Shown piece by piece: positions 16,522 through 27,625 of a stretch of 56,504 nt of DNA. Position 1 is the first letter of the stretch; every line of letters begins with the position of its first letter. Position numbers and translations under genes: made by a program. Under the pieces are notes generated by a model, which saw nothing but the letters and a program-made list of their open reading frames with translations, did no database searches and was not told where the DNA came from. This DNA is from JBARRO01 sp049644265 (lineage in GTDB: Bacteria > Bacteroidota > Ignavibacteria > UBA10030). The stretch covers positions 1 through 56,504 of the forward strand of contig JBARRO010000258.1 of NCBI GenBank assembly GCA_049644265.1. Direction: 5' to 3'.

Positions 16522-18483
16522 ATGACAAGAATCGGCGGATTCGTTTTCCTGTTCCTGGCCACGGTGCTCTGCCTTGCCGGTCGGGCGTTGGCGCAGGAAA
16601 ACAGCGACTGTTTCTCGTGTCACAACGACAAGAGCCTCACAGGAACCCGGAAAGGGCGGACCATCTCTGTTTTTGTCGACGAGAAGAAGTTTTCGGGATC
16701 GATCCATTCTTCCCTTTCGTGTATATCATGTCATGCGGACCTCGCCGGTGCGGAGTTTCCCCACCCAGAAGACCTTGCTCCTGTCGACTGCGGTTCATGC
16801 CACGATTCTGAGCAGAAACTCCACGCAAAATCCCTGCATGGGAAAGCAATAGCCCGCGGCGATCCGCTCGCACCCCATTGCAAGGATTGCCACGGTACCC
16901 ATGAGATTCTAGGGGTGAAAGACCAGGGTTCGCAAGTTGCTCCTCTCAAAGTTCCGTTCGTCTGCGGAAGATGTCATCAGGAAGGTGCCCCGGTTGCGCG
17001 TCGAGGGACGATCCATCAGGATAATATCATCGAGAATTTTTCGGAGAGCATCCACGGCGAAGGACTTCTCCGAAAAGGTCTGATCGTCGCGCCCAATTGC
17101 GCTTCGTGCCATACGCCTCATTCGATTCTCCCGCACACAGATCCTTCGTCATCTATCGCACGGGGGAATATCGCAAAAACCTGCACCAAGTGTCACGCTC
17201 AGATCGAAGCGGTTCACCGGAAAGTGATCAAAGGGGAGTTGTGGGAGAAGGAATCGCATGTGCTGCCCGCCTGCATTGACTGTCATCAACCGCATAGAGT
17301 TCGAAAGATCTTTTATGACCAGGGAATGGCGGACAAGGATTGCATGCGTTGTCATAGCAACGAGAACCTGAAGTCTTCGGTCGACGGCCGGCCGCTGGTG
17401 GTTCGCACCGATGATCTTGCTCATTCCCGCCATTCGAAGACGGCTTGTAGTCAGTGCCACTCCGGCGTGAACGCATCGCGGTTGCGACCTTGTGAAACAA
17501 TCAAGCAGAAAGTGGACTGCGCTTCGTGCCACGCTGAAATGGGACAGGAATTTCAGAAGAGCACACACGGTCAACTTGCTGCAAAAAACGACCCGAACGC
17601 ACCGACCTGCAAAGAATGCCACGGAACTCACACCGTCATGGGGAAACTCGACCCCAAATCCGCAACCTTTCCAACAAACGTTCCGGACCTCTGCGCCCGA
17701 TGCCATCGCGAAGGCAAGAAAGCCGCCGTTCGGTACGAAGGTACCCAGCACAGCATCATCGAACGCTACACGGAGAGTATTCACGGAAAGGGACTGATGA
17801 AGAGCGGTCTGACGGTGACTGCCATGTGCACGAACTGCCATACGGCTCATAGCATCCTCCCCAAGAACGACCTTGCATCAAGCGTCAATCCGAAAAACGT
17901 GCCGTCGACGTGCGGACGTTGCCACCACGGGATTGAAGAACAGTTCAACAGCAGTATTCACGCATCAGAAGTGGGAAAGACGGACAGGGAGCTGCCGGTG
18001 TGCAGTGATTGTCACACGGCGCACACAATCCGGCGTGCGGACGAAGAAGGATTCAAACTGGACATCATGACGAAATGCGGCCGCTGTCATGAAAAGATTG
18101 CTGCGACATATTTTGATACCTACCACGGAAAAGTCTCACAGCTTGGATACACCAAGACAGCGAAATGCTACGACTGCCACGGGGCGCACGACATTCTGCG
18201 GGTTTCTGACCCACGATCGCATCTGAGTCATGACAATGTCGTCGGAACTTGTCAGAAGTGTCACTCAGGAGCAACCCGACGATTTGCAGGATACCTGACG
18301 CACGCGACACACCATGACCCGGAAAAATATCCATTCCTGTTCTGGACGTTTTGGGGGATGACATCGCTCCTCATCGTTACGTTCGTATTCGGAGGTGTGC
18401 ACACGCTGCTCTGGCTTCCACGGGCTCTGAAAATGCAACGCGATGTGCGAAGAGGAAAAGAAGAGAACAAGGAAAAGAAATGA
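16522..18483 (+). CDS. 19-haem membrane-anchored cytochrome c
   Basis: 653 residues with a Sec signal (FVFLFLATVLCLAGRALAQ), 19 CXXCH motifs and a C-terminal anchor (SLLIVTFVFGGVHTLLWL) with a basic cytoplasmic tail. There is a clear internal duplication: the segment with haems 3-8 (from about residue 89) repeats as haems 11-16 (from about residue 332), sharing CGRCHQEG.../CARCHREG..., ESIHGEGLLRKGL/ESIHGKGLMKSGL and HSILP. It would face the periplasm and take electrons from the neighbouring b-type subunits. Overlaps the next gene by ATGA. Confidence 0.88.
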   Translation: MTRIGGFVFLFLATVLCLAGRALAQENSDCFSCHNDKSLTGTRKGRTISVFVDEKKFSGSIHSSLSCISCHADLAGAEFPHPEDLAPVDCGSCHDSEQKLHAKSLHGKAIARGDPLAPHCKDCHGTHEILGVKDQGSQVAPLKVPFVCGRCHQEGAPVARRGTIHQDNIIENFSESIHGEGLLRKGLIVAPNCASCHTPHSILPHTDPSSSIARGNIAKTCTKCHAQIEAVHRKVIKGELWEKESHVLPACIDCHQPHRVRKIFYDQGMADKDCMRCHSNENLKSSVDGRPLVVRTDDLAHSRHSKTACSQCHSGVNASRLRPCETIKQKVDCASCHAEMGQEFQKSTHGQLAAKNDPNAPTCKECHGTHTVMGKLDPKSATFPTNVPDLCARCHREGKKAAVRYEGTQHSIIERYTESIHGKGLMKSGLTVTAMCTNCHTAHSILPKNDLASSVNPKNVPSTCGRCHHGIEEQFNSSIHASEVGKTDRELPVCSDCHTAHTIRRADEEGFKLDIMTKCGRCHEKIAATYFDTYHGKVSQLGYTKTAKCYDCHGAHDILRVSDPRSHLSHDNVVGTCQKCHSGATRRFAGYLTHATHHDPEKYPFLFWTFWGMTSLLIVTFVFGGVHTLLWLPRALKMQRDVRRGKEENKEKK

Positions 18484-19364
18484 CGGAAGCAACGACACAG
18501 CCAATTCCGGTGGACCAACCGGTTGCGCTCGAGCAGTCTGAACGGCAGGTCCTTCGGTTTTCCCGGTTGAACCGGATTCTTCACATTATCATGATCGTCA
18601 GCTTCATGAGCCTGGCGCTTACTGGTATGACGCTGAAGTTTTCCTACACGGGTTGGGCGGCATTTCTCTCACATCTGTTCGGAGGATATGAATCCGCCGG
18701 TTACATCCATCGTGTTGCTGCTGTTTTTATGATGGGGATCTTTATCACGCATATCGTTGACCTGACCCGGAGAAAGCGAAGGGAATACGGAACCTGGCGC
18801 GCTCTCCTCTTCGGCCCGGACTCGATGATCTTCAACAAGAAAGACCTGAAGGACTTTATCGGAAACTTGAAGTGGTTCCTGGGAAAGGGTCCCCGGCCGA
18901 AATACGGGAGGTGGACGTACTGGGAGAAGTTCGACTACTTCGCGGTCTTCTGGGGGATCGCGGTCATCGGCTCCACAGGACTTATGCTGTGGTTCCCGGA
19001 GATCTTCACGCTGCTCATTCCCGGGTGGTTTATCAACGTGGCAACGATCATCCACAGCGACGAAGCACTCCTGGCAGTTGGGTTCATCTTCACAGTCCAT
19101 TTCTTCAATACGCACCTGCGGCCGGAGAAATTTCCCATGGACATCGTCGTATTCACGGGACGCATGCCGCTTGAGGAATTCAAGCGCGACAAACCTGCCG
19201 AGTATGAGGCGCTCATTGCGAAAGGAACGCTTGACGATTATCTCGTCGAATCCTATCCGCCGATTGTCATCCGGGCCATCCGCGTCTTTGGATGGACTGC
19301 CCTCAGCATCGGGTTCAGCATCGTCGTCTGGATTATTTATGCAATGATCTTTGCGTACCGCTAG
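18480..19364 (+). CDS. stand-alone cytochrome b (FdnI/b561-like) subunit
   Basis: 294 residues, ATG overlapping the previous stop (ATGA), so translationally coupled. Four main helices plus a C-terminal one, with haem-ligand candidates in NRILHIIM, GYIHRVAAVFM, FITHIVDL, TIIHSDEALL and TVHFFNTH. It is a paralogue of the b domain fused in the gene at 14303: HRVAAV and the YWEKFDYFAVFWG/YIEKSEYWALVWG pair align well. Predicted to oxidise menaquinol and hand electrons to the 19-haem protein. Last gene of operon 1. The 240 bp after it show nothing recognisable. Confidence 0.85.
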   Translation: MTEATTQPIPVDQPVALEQSERQVLRFSRLNRILHIIMIVSFMSLALTGMTLKFSYTGWAAFLSHLFGGYESAGYIHRVAAVFMMGIFITHIVDLTRRKRREYGTWRALLFGPDSMIFNKKDLKDFIGNLKWFLGKGPRPKYGRWTYWEKFDYFAVFWGIAVIGSTGLMLWFPEIFTLLIPGWFINVATIIHSDEALLAVGFIFTVHFFNTHLRPEKFPMDIVVFTGRMPLEEFKRDKPAEYEALIAKGTLDDYLVESYPPIVIRAIRVFGWTALSIGFSIVVWIIYAMIFAYR

Positions 19365-19605
19365 AAGCGATGAAGGGCAACTGAAAACCTGCTGTAACTC
19401 CACCCAATGCTTCCCAAGAGTGGTGCGCCTTCGCAAGGATGAGAAAATGATCTGTTCTCAAGATTTGGAATAAGCACGATTCCATGCAAACGGCAGGGCC
19501 GGAATTCATCGGTTTGGGAAGCGTCTGCGGTACACAAGTTGTAGACTCCCAGCTACCATAACCTCATGAATTTCCTGAACGTTGCGTCTACGAATGGAGT
19601 GAACC

Positions 19606-21639
19606 ATGTCTTTAATTGACTCACACACAGGATCCGTCCGCAAAACGTATTCACTTTCGGAATTGAAGGATGCTGCCAATCTCATGCGCGGCTACGACCT
19701 CGTCTGCCTCGCGGCCGCCGGGTCGGGTCATGCCGGGGGAACCCTGTCGATCATGGATATTACCACAGCTCTGTATCTTCACGTGGCAAACCTGGACCCT
19801 CAGAATCCGCAGTGGGAAGGCCGGGACCGCATCGTGTGGTCCGTGGGACACAAAGCGCCAAGCCTCTACCTTGGCCTCGGAATGGCGGGGTTCTATGATG
19901 TGAAGGACGTTGTCACACTCCGCAAGCTCGGAAGCAAATTTCAGGGACATCCGCACTGGCTGAAACTGCCGGGCGTGGAGGTCTCGAGCGGCTCACTCGG
20001 TCAGGGACTCAGTATTGCTGTGGGGATGGCGCTGGGGCTTCGGCTCAGCAACTCTCCGTCGCACGTCTTCTGCATCATGGGTGACGGTGAGCAGCAGGAG
20101 GGACAGATTTGGGAGGCCGCGATGGAAGCGGGCCATTACAAACTCGAAAACCTCATCGGCATCATCGATAAGAACCGTCTGCAAATCGACGGTTGGACAA
20201 AGGATGTCATGGATGTCGAATCCATTGCGGAAAAATATCAGAGTTTCGGATGGAACGTTATTCACATCGACGGGCACAGCATGGATGCTATCGTCCGCGC
20301 ACTTGAACGTGCACAGCTGACAATGGGAAAGCCAACCGTCATTATCGCGGAGACCGTCAAAGGCAAGGGGGTGGATTTCATGGAGAACGTCGCAGGATGG
20401 CACGGCAAAACCCCGAGCATCGAAGAGATGAAGAAGGGACTTGTCCAGCTCGGACTCGAAGGAAAACTGCCGGTCGAACAGATGCTCGCATCGGCGCAGG
20501 AGTTCCAGAAAAATGCCGAGACGACCCTCAATAAGAAAATGCCGGCGTTCTCGCGGAATTATTGGTGGAATACCGACGAGCTGATGCGCGTGGAAATGCA
20601 GCCGACCCGAAAAGGTTTTGGCAATGCGCTCAAGGAACATGGAGGGGATGAACGGATCGTATGCCTGGGGCTGGATATTTCTGGATCGATCACGATCAGC
20701 GATTTTTACGACAAGCACCCCGAGCGAATGAATCGATGGTTCAGCGTTGGGATTGCGGAGCAGAGCGCGATTTGCGTTGCTGCGGGGCTCGCCCGGGAAG
20801 GCAGGATTCCTGTGCTCGGAACGTACGGCACGTTTGCCGCGGGACGATGTCTCGACCAGATACGAACGACAGTCTGCTACGGTGAGCTGAACGTTCTCAT
20901 CGCAGGTGCGCACGGCGGAGTTTCCGTTGGCCCGGATGGGGCAACACACCAGGCGCTGGAAGACCTCTTTCAGGTATGCGGTCTGCCGAACATGAATGTC
21001 TCGGTCCCCTGCGATATTCTTGAGACGCGAAAAGCGACCGAGCATTTCCTCTTCGGTCTCAAAGGTCCCAAATTTATCCGGTTCGCGCGCGAAGCAACGC
21101 CCATCGTGACCACCGAAAAGACTCCGTTCAAATTCGGGCAGGCGAACGTCATCCGGCTTCGCAAGGAACAGGCGCGGTTTATCGACGCCTTCGAGACTTC
21201 GCTCGCGTCCTCCTATGAGAGCGAGGATGAAGACCTTTCGATTATTGCTTGTGGACCGATGGTGCCGGAGGCCATGCGCGCGGCGTTCATTTTGAAACGG
21301 GAGTACAATCTCGAAACGCGTGTCATCAACATGCACACCCTGAAGCCGCTCGATGCACGAGCGGTTGTGAAAGCGGCAAAGGAAACAGGGATCGTTATCA
21401 CCGCAGAAGAACATCAGATCGGTGGACTCGCCGATCGGGTTTGCAGAATCATCACGGAGGCGCCCGAATTGTACCAGCTTCCCGTCATCACCGGATCAAT
21501 CGGCGTGAAGGACCGGTTCGGAGAATCCGGAGCTCCGTGGGAGCTCATCAAGGAATTCGAAGTGAGCGCGGAGCATATTGTCCACACAGCACACAAACTT
21601 GTGGCCATGAAGAAGCGTCCCGTGGAGATGAAGTACTAG
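19606..21639 (+). CDS. tkt: transketolase
   Basis: 677 residues, single-chain form with N-terminal TPP domain (AGSGHAGGTLS near 45; the GDGEQQEGQIWEA thiamine motif near 160; IIDKNRLQIDG), a central pyrimidine-binding domain (WFSVGIAEQSA, GATHQALED) and a C-terminal domain. Transfers two-carbon units in the pentose phosphate or Calvin-type pathways. First gene of a run of same-strand genes reaching to the terminator at 28218. No riboswitch was recognised upstream. 100 bp separate it from the aminotransferase. Confidence 0.95.
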   Translation: MSLIDSHTGSVRKTYSLSELKDAANLMRGYDLVCLAAAGSGHAGGTLSIMDITTALYLHVANLDPQNPQWEGRDRIVWSVGHKAPSLYLGLGMAGFYDVKDVVTLRKLGSKFQGHPHWLKLPGVEVSSGSLGQGLSIAVGMALGLRLSNSPSHVFCIMGDGEQQEGQIWEAAMEAGHYKLENLIGIIDKNRLQIDGWTKDVMDVESIAEKYQSFGWNVIHIDGHSMDAIVRALERAQLTMGKPTVIIAETVKGKGVDFMENVAGWHGKTPSIEEMKKGLVQLGLEGKLPVEQMLASAQEFQKNAETTLNKKMPAFSRNYWWNTDELMRVEMQPTRKGFGNALKEHGGDERIVCLGLDISGSITISDFYDKHPERMNRWFSVGIAEQSAICVAAGLAREGRIPVLGTYGTFAAGRCLDQIRTTVCYGELNVLIAGAHGGVSVGPDGATHQALEDLFQVCGLPNMNVSVPCDILETRKATEHFLFGLKGPKFIRFAREATPIVTTEKTPFKFGQANVIRLRKEQARFIDAFETSLASSYESEDEDLSIIACGPMVPEAMRAAFILKREYNLETRVINMHTLKPLDARAVVKAAKETGIVITAEEHQIGGLADRVCRIITEAPELYQLPVITGSIGVKDRFGESGAPWELIKEFEVSAEHIVHTAHKLVAMKKRPVEMKY

Positions 21640-21739
21640 GACATCCGGCGAAGCCGGGGAACATTGCAGGAGGCAACGAAATCAGCAAACAGCCGGGGAC
21701 GTAACTGAAACTCATGCCAATCCTGAACAAAGGTGACAT

Positions 21740-22981
21740 ATGAAATTCGCACAACGCATTGCCAGACTGGGTACTGAAACCGCCTTCGATGTCCTTGCCG
21801 AAGTCAACGAACTTCGTGCCAGAGGGCGGAACATCGTCGCACTATCGATCGGCGAGCCGGCCTGTGCAACGGCCGACCTGGTAAAGGAAGCCGCGAAAAA
21901 GGCTTTGGACAAAAACCTGACACATTACAGTCCCTCGTCGGGGATTCCGCAATTCCGAAAGGTCATCGCGGACTACGTGACGTCGTCGAGAGGAGTTCCC
22001 TACTCCCCTGATGAAATCGTCGTTGTGCCAGGTGGCAAACCCGTCATCTTCTTCAGCATCCTTGCGTGTGTCGAAGAGGGCGACGAAGTGATCTATCCGT
22101 TGCCGGGTTATCCGATCTACGAATCGATGGTCAACTTCACCGGAGCGACGGCGGTACCGCTTCGTCTGCGGGAGGATCGAAACTTCAGTTTTGACGTCAA
22201 GGAACTCCGGTCCAAGATCACCGACCGGACAAAAATGGTCATCGTGAATTCTCCCCATAATCCGACAGGCGGGGTCATTCCAAAACAGGATCTCCATGAA
22301 ATCGCGGAGCTTTCGTTGAAGCATGATTTCTGGGTTCTGTCCGATGAAATTTACTCCCGCATTATGTATGAGGGAAAAGCCGAAAGCATCAGTCAGTTCC
22401 CCGGGATGAAGGAACGCACGATCATCGTTGACGGCCATTCCAAGACCTACGCGATGACTGGCTGGCGGGTTGGCTACGGAGCAATGCCGAAGCAGTTGGC
22501 GGTCTACATGGGCAAGCTGATGACGAACTCGAATTCGTGTACGGCAACGTTTACCCAGCATGCAGCCATGGCGGCGATGGTGGAAAGCCAGGACTCCGTG
22601 GATGCGATGGTGCGGGAATTTCGGGAACACCGGGATCTCCTGGTCGACGGACTGAACCTCCTCGAGGGTTTCTTCTGCCGGAAGCCGACCGGAGCGTTCT
22701 ACGTCTACCCCAACGTTACCAGAGTGTGCAGAAAGCATGGTTTTAAGGACTCCAAACAGCTTCAACAATTTCTCCTGCAAAAGGCCGGTGTGGCGGTTTT
22801 GGGCCAGCAATGCTTCGGAACCCGCACCAAAGAGGATGACCAGGAATATATCCGTCTTTCCTACGTCTCTTCCGCCGCGGATCTCAAAGAAGCGTTGAAA
22901 AGAATCGAAACATCCCTTGCGAATGAGTCCTTAATTCAGGATTTTCTTGATGAGCAGCGGATGAAAGAACTCGTGCAGTGA
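21740..22981 (+). CDS. class I/II pyridoxal-phosphate aminotransferase
   Basis: 413 residues with good ribosome binding site (aaaggtgac). Family signatures: LTHYSPSSGIPQFRKVIADY, VNSPHNPTGGVI (about 168-180), SDEIYSRIMYEG, and the Schiff-base Lys in DGHSKTYAMTGWRVGYG (about residue 234), then LRLSY-like IRLSYVSSAADLKEAL at the end. Most like the aspartate/aromatic aminotransferase subgroup; substrate not certain. 43 bp before the NapC-type cytochrome gene. Confidence 0.92.
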   Translation: MKFAQRIARLGTETAFDVLAEVNELRARGRNIVALSIGEPACATADLVKEAAKKALDKNLTHYSPSSGIPQFRKVIADYVTSSRGVPYSPDEIVVVPGGKPVIFFSILACVEEGDEVIYPLPGYPIYESMVNFTGATAVPLRLREDRNFSFDVKELRSKITDRTKMVIVNSPHNPTGGVIPKQDLHEIAELSLKHDFWVLSDEIYSRIMYEGKAESISQFPGMKERTIIVDGHSKTYAMTGWRVGYGAMPKQLAVYMGKLMTNSNSCTATFTQHAAMAAMVESQDSVDAMVREFREHRDLLVDGLNLLEGFFCRKPTGAFYVYPNVTRVCRKHGFKDSKQLQQFLLQKAGVAVLGQQCFGTRTKEDDQEYIRLSYVSSAADLKEALKRIETSLANESLIQDFLDEQRMKELVQ

Positions 22982-23024
22982 ACAAGCGCCAAGGACAACC
23001 CTCTCCACTAAGAATTCTACCCGC

Positions 23025-24521
23025 GTGAGACGACTTTTTCCGAGTTCATTCTACAACCCGGTCACCCTGGTGGGGGCGGCGATTGCCTTCGTCAGTTTCT
23101 GCCTGATCCTGTTCCTGATGGTTCTGGAAGCGATGGCGGAGACTCCCAAGCCGTACATGGGCATCATTGCGTTCGTGATCCTGCCGGGGATCCTGATCCT
23201 CAGCATTCTGATCATCATTGCGGGGATCATGCGGGAGCATCATCGCCAGAAGGTCGGCAAAGCCGGCGGGGAATTTTCACTCCCCACCATCGATCTGAGC
23301 AATCCACGTCATCGGACAGCGTTTCTTTACTTCTCGTTTGGTACCGTTCTTCTTCTTATCTTTTCTGCGTTCGGGAGTTTCAAGGCGTATGAACACACGG
23401 ACTCCGACACGTTTTGCGGGGAAACCTGCCACACCGTGATGGAGCCGGAATACACGGCGTACGAGTTTTCTCCGCACGCCCGCGTCGGGTGCGTCAAGTG
23501 CCACATCGGACCCGGAGCCGGCTGGTTCGTGCGGTCAAAACTTTCCGGAACATACCAGATGTATGCGGTCACGTTCAACAAATTCCCGCGGCCGATTCCG
23601 ACGCCGATCGAGAATCTGCGCCCTGCACAGGAAACCTGCGAACAGTGTCACTGGCCGAAACAGTTCTTCAGCGAGAAGCTTCACACCAACACCTATTTCA
23701 TATCCGATGAGCATAACACGAAATGGACGCTCAACCTCCTGATGAAGATCGGCGGCGGCAATATCGAAGCGGGACCCACGTCCGGGATCCATTGGCACAT
23801 GAACATTGCCAATGAAGTCATCTACGCGCCGGGCGATTCGAGCCGGCAGGTTATTCCGTGGGTGCGCATCAAACGGCCGGACGGCAGCACGAGCGTGTAT
23901 CGGAACTCCGACAATCCTATCAAGGATGAAGATGTCGCGAAACTCAAAACCCGTCGGATGGATTGCATCGACTGCCATAACCGGCCGACCCATATCTATC
24001 ATCCGCCCGCGCGGTCCGTTGACCATGTCATGTCACTCGGTTGGATTGACCCGGCGCTTCAGAACGTGAAGAGTATCTCTGTCCAGGCTCTGGAGTATCC
24101 CTACACCACAAAACAGATTGGCCTCGACAGCATCAAAACTGTTCTTGAAAATTATTACCAGACGAATTACCCCGCGGTTGCCTCGGCCAACAGGGAGAAA
24201 ATTGGCAGAGCGGTCGAAGAACTCCAAAAGATTTACAGCCGGAACTATTTTCCTGAAATGCGTGTCAGCTGGAAAAAATTCAACGATAACGTTGGCCACC
24301 TCTACTATCCCGGTTGCTTCCGCTGCCATGACGGAAAACACGTCAGCGAAGAGGGGAAGACTCTTTCGCGGGACTGCAATACCTGTCACACGATTCTCGC
24401 GCAGCAATTTGAACAGGGAAAGCTACGAATTGCCCTGGGCGGCATCGAGTACAAACACCCTGTCGATATCGGCGACGCGTGGAAAGAAATGAACTGCAGC
24501 GATTGCCATAACGGAGGGTAG
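23025..24521 (+). CDS. seven-haem NapC/NirT-family cytochrome c (ImcH-like)
   Basis: 498 residues, GTG start. Two N-terminal helices (about 12-38, 46-65) and a third before the haem domain (about 100-120). Haem sites: a variant CGETCH (C-x3-CH) in the NapC-type first position, then CVKCH, CEQCH, CIDCH, CFRCH, CNTCH, CSDCH, giving seven. Size, haem count and NapC/NirT head match the plan of Geobacter ImcH, the inner-membrane quinol oxidase used with high-potential acceptors (family knowledge). It lies directly upstream of Rieske and cytochrome b genes, which suggests a joint quinol-oxidising complex. Confidence 0.82.
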   Translation: MRRLFPSSFYNPVTLVGAAIAFVSFCLILFLMVLEAMAETPKPYMGIIAFVILPGILILSILIIIAGIMREHHRQKVGKAGGEFSLPTIDLSNPRHRTAFLYFSFGTVLLLIFSAFGSFKAYEHTDSDTFCGETCHTVMEPEYTAYEFSPHARVGCVKCHIGPGAGWFVRSKLSGTYQMYAVTFNKFPRPIPTPIENLRPAQETCEQCHWPKQFFSEKLHTNTYFISDEHNTKWTLNLLMKIGGGNIEAGPTSGIHWHMNIANEVIYAPGDSSRQVIPWVRIKRPDGSTSVYRNSDNPIKDEDVAKLKTRRMDCIDCHNRPTHIYHPPARSVDHVMSLGWIDPALQNVKSISVQALEYPYTTKQIGLDSIKTVLENYYQTNYPAVASANREKIGRAVEELQKIYSRNYFPEMRVSWKKFNDNVGHLYYPGCFRCHDGKHVSEEGKTLSRDCNTCHTILAQQFEQGKLRIALGGIEYKHPVDIGDAWKEMNCSDCHNGG

Positions 24522-24600
24522 GAAGTCAGCGATCAGCGGTCAGTAAAAGAATTGAATATCTTACGTTTCACTGTTCACCCACAACTGTCTACTCACAACT
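24522..24600 (+). repeat. AT-rich CACTGTTCACCCACAACT-type intergenic repeat
   Basis: Text-like repeats (GTCAGCGATCAGCGGTCAG, then TTCACTGTTCACCCACAACTGTCTACTCACAACTTC) fill the 84 bp between the NapC-type gene and the Rieske gene. Same style as the CAACTTACAAC blocks at 40480-40556. It lies inside a presumed transcript and leaves no clear ribosome binding site for the Rieske gene. Confidence 0.55.
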
Positions 24601-24605
24601 TCTTC

Positions 24606-25042
24606 ATGGATCAACCTCAACAGAGCAAACGCGATTTTCTAAAGTACGTCCTCGGCGGAGGCCTTGTCGCCTGGCTGGCGGCAGTCCTCTATCCCGTGCT
24701 TGCCTACATGAAGCCACCGAAGCAGGCGGAAGTGGAAGTCAACAGCGTCAAAGCAGGGAAGATTGCAGAATTTCAAAATGAGAGCGGAACGATCGTTCGA
24801 TTCGGGTCAAAACCCGTCATTCTTCTGCGTCTTCCGACGGGGGAATTCCGAGCGTATTCGGCGACCTGCACGCATTTGGATTGCACGGTACAATTCCGGA
24901 AGGATATGGGACTTGTCTGGTGTGCCTGTCACAACGGCAAGTACGATTTGAATGGACGCAATGTTTCCGGTCCACCTCCACGTCCCCTTGACGAATACAG
25001 GGTTATCGTTCAGGGAGAAGAAGTGTTTATTTCGAAAAAAGT

Positions 25043-25046
<4 letters not shown>
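24606..25046 (+). CDS. Rieske [2Fe-2S] protein of a cytochrome bc complex
   Basis: 146 residues from the ATG at 24606; an in-frame upstream start at 24552 would be encoded by repeat DNA. The N-terminus KRDFLKYVLGGGLVAWLAAVLYPVLAY is a Tat-like signal anchor with KR in place of RR. The cluster motifs are ATCTHLDC (about 86-92) and VWCACHNGKYD (about 105-115), then GPPPRPL, all typical of Rieske proteins. It would shuttle electrons from quinol at the cytochrome b Qo site to a cytochrome c. Overlaps cytochrome b by ATGA. Confidence 0.92.
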
Positions 25047-26118
<1,072 letters not shown>

Positions 26119-26122
<4 letters not shown>

Positions 26123-27591
26123 AAAGAATACTCAACCTCCTCATCCTCTTTTCGTGTGCTGCAGTTCTTGCTCCCCGGGCAGCGGCCCAGGACAAATGCC
26201 TGACCTGCCACGAAACGCTTGGCGACGAACCCACGACGCTCTTCAAGCATGACGTTCACTTCAAGAAGGGAATTTCCTGCGCAGGGTGTCACGGGGGAAA
26301 TTCAAAATCGGAAGAGATGGAACAAGCGATGGACCCCAAAGCAGGGTTCATCGGTGTCCCGAAAGGCGACGACATCTCGAAGGCGTGCGCCCAATGCCAC
26401 TCGAATCCCCCAAAAATGAAAAGCTACGGGTCCTCATTGCCGACGAACCAATGGGAGACCCTGCAGTCGAGCGTGCATGCAAAGCTCTCGGTCACGGGCA
26501 AAGAGCACATCGCGCAGTGCATCACATGCCATAACGCGCACGGGATCGCGTCGGTGAAAGATCCCGCCTCTCCGGTGTATCCGCTGAACGTCGTCAAGAC
26601 GTGCACAAAATGTCATGCCGACGCATCGTTCATGCGCACATACAATCCCTCGCTCCCCGTCGACCAGCTTGACAAATACCGGACGAGCGTCCACGGCACC
26701 CGTAATGCGCACGGTGACCCGAAGCCGGCCGAGTGCGCCAGCTGTCACGGAAGCCATGATATCCGTTCAGCAAAGGATGTCATGTCGAAGGTCTATCCCT
26801 CAAACCTCCCGTCGACCTGCGCACAGTGCCATAGCAATGCGGAGTACATGAAGACGTACAGGATTCCGACGGATCAATTCGACAAGTTTTCACGCAGTGT
26901 CCATGGAGTTGCTCTGCTGCAAAAGAAGGACCTTTCCGCCCCCGCGTGCAATGACTGTCATGGTAATCACGGCGCTGCTCCCCCGGGTGTTGCATCCATC
27001 TCGAAAGTCTGCGGAACGTGTCATGCCCTGAATGCAGACCTGTTCTCCTCCAGCCCGCACAAGAAAGCGTTTGACGACCGGAAACTCCCCGAGTGCGAAA
27101 CCTGCCACGGCAACCACGAGATTATCGCCGCAACGGACAGACTGCTTGGAGTCTCAGAGCAGGCAGTTTGCAGCAAGTGTCACACCGGGCAGCAGAATGT
27201 GAAGGGATTTGCCGTTGCGAAGACCATGAGGATGCTCATCGACAGCCTGGAATCGCAGGAAGCACATGCCGCCGGGTTGGTCAGCGAGGCGGAACAGAAG
27301 GGGATGGAAATCAGCGAGCCGAAATTCAAGCTGCGCGATGCCCGCCAGGCGCGGCTGCAATCGCGGACGATGGTGCATTCGTTCAACGAGGCCAAGTTCC
27401 GGGAAGTTGTCGAGAAAGGACTTACAACCGCCGAAGTGGTTTCTCAGGACGCCCAGCTTTCCATCGACGAGTATTTTTTCCGTAGGATCGGGCTCGGCGT
27501 TGCGACGCTGATTATCACGATCCTTGCAGTAGGATTGTATTTTTGGATTCGACGAATTGAACGCAATCAACGAGGAAATCCTCAACGCTAA
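26119..27591 (+). CDS. 11-haem membrane-anchored cytochrome c
   Basis: 490 residues, overlapping cytochrome b by ATGA. Sec signal (NLLILFSCAAVLAPRAAAQ), 11 CXXCH motifs within about residues 33-350, then a helical Gln/Glu-rich region and a C-terminal membrane helix (LGVATLIITILAVGLYFWI) with a basic tail. Repeated units of form CASCHGSHDI...YPSNLPSTCAQCH. Its coupling to Rieske and cytochrome b suggests that it replaces cytochrome c1 as the electron acceptor of the complex (inference). Confidence 0.88.
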
Positions 27592-27625
27592 ACCACGAAC
27601 TACTACAACTGATAGGAGAATCCCA

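Noticed and set aside
18351..18479. Longer start for the stand-alone cytochrome b
   Set aside because: It would lie inside the 19-haem gene; the ATGA overlap at 18480 is the natural start.
19365..19605. Possible TPP riboswitch before transketolase (TPP enzyme, 240 bp leader, GATCTG text)
   Set aside because: The conserved CTGAGA and downstream elements of the TPP aptamer are not present in order, and transketolase is not a typical target.
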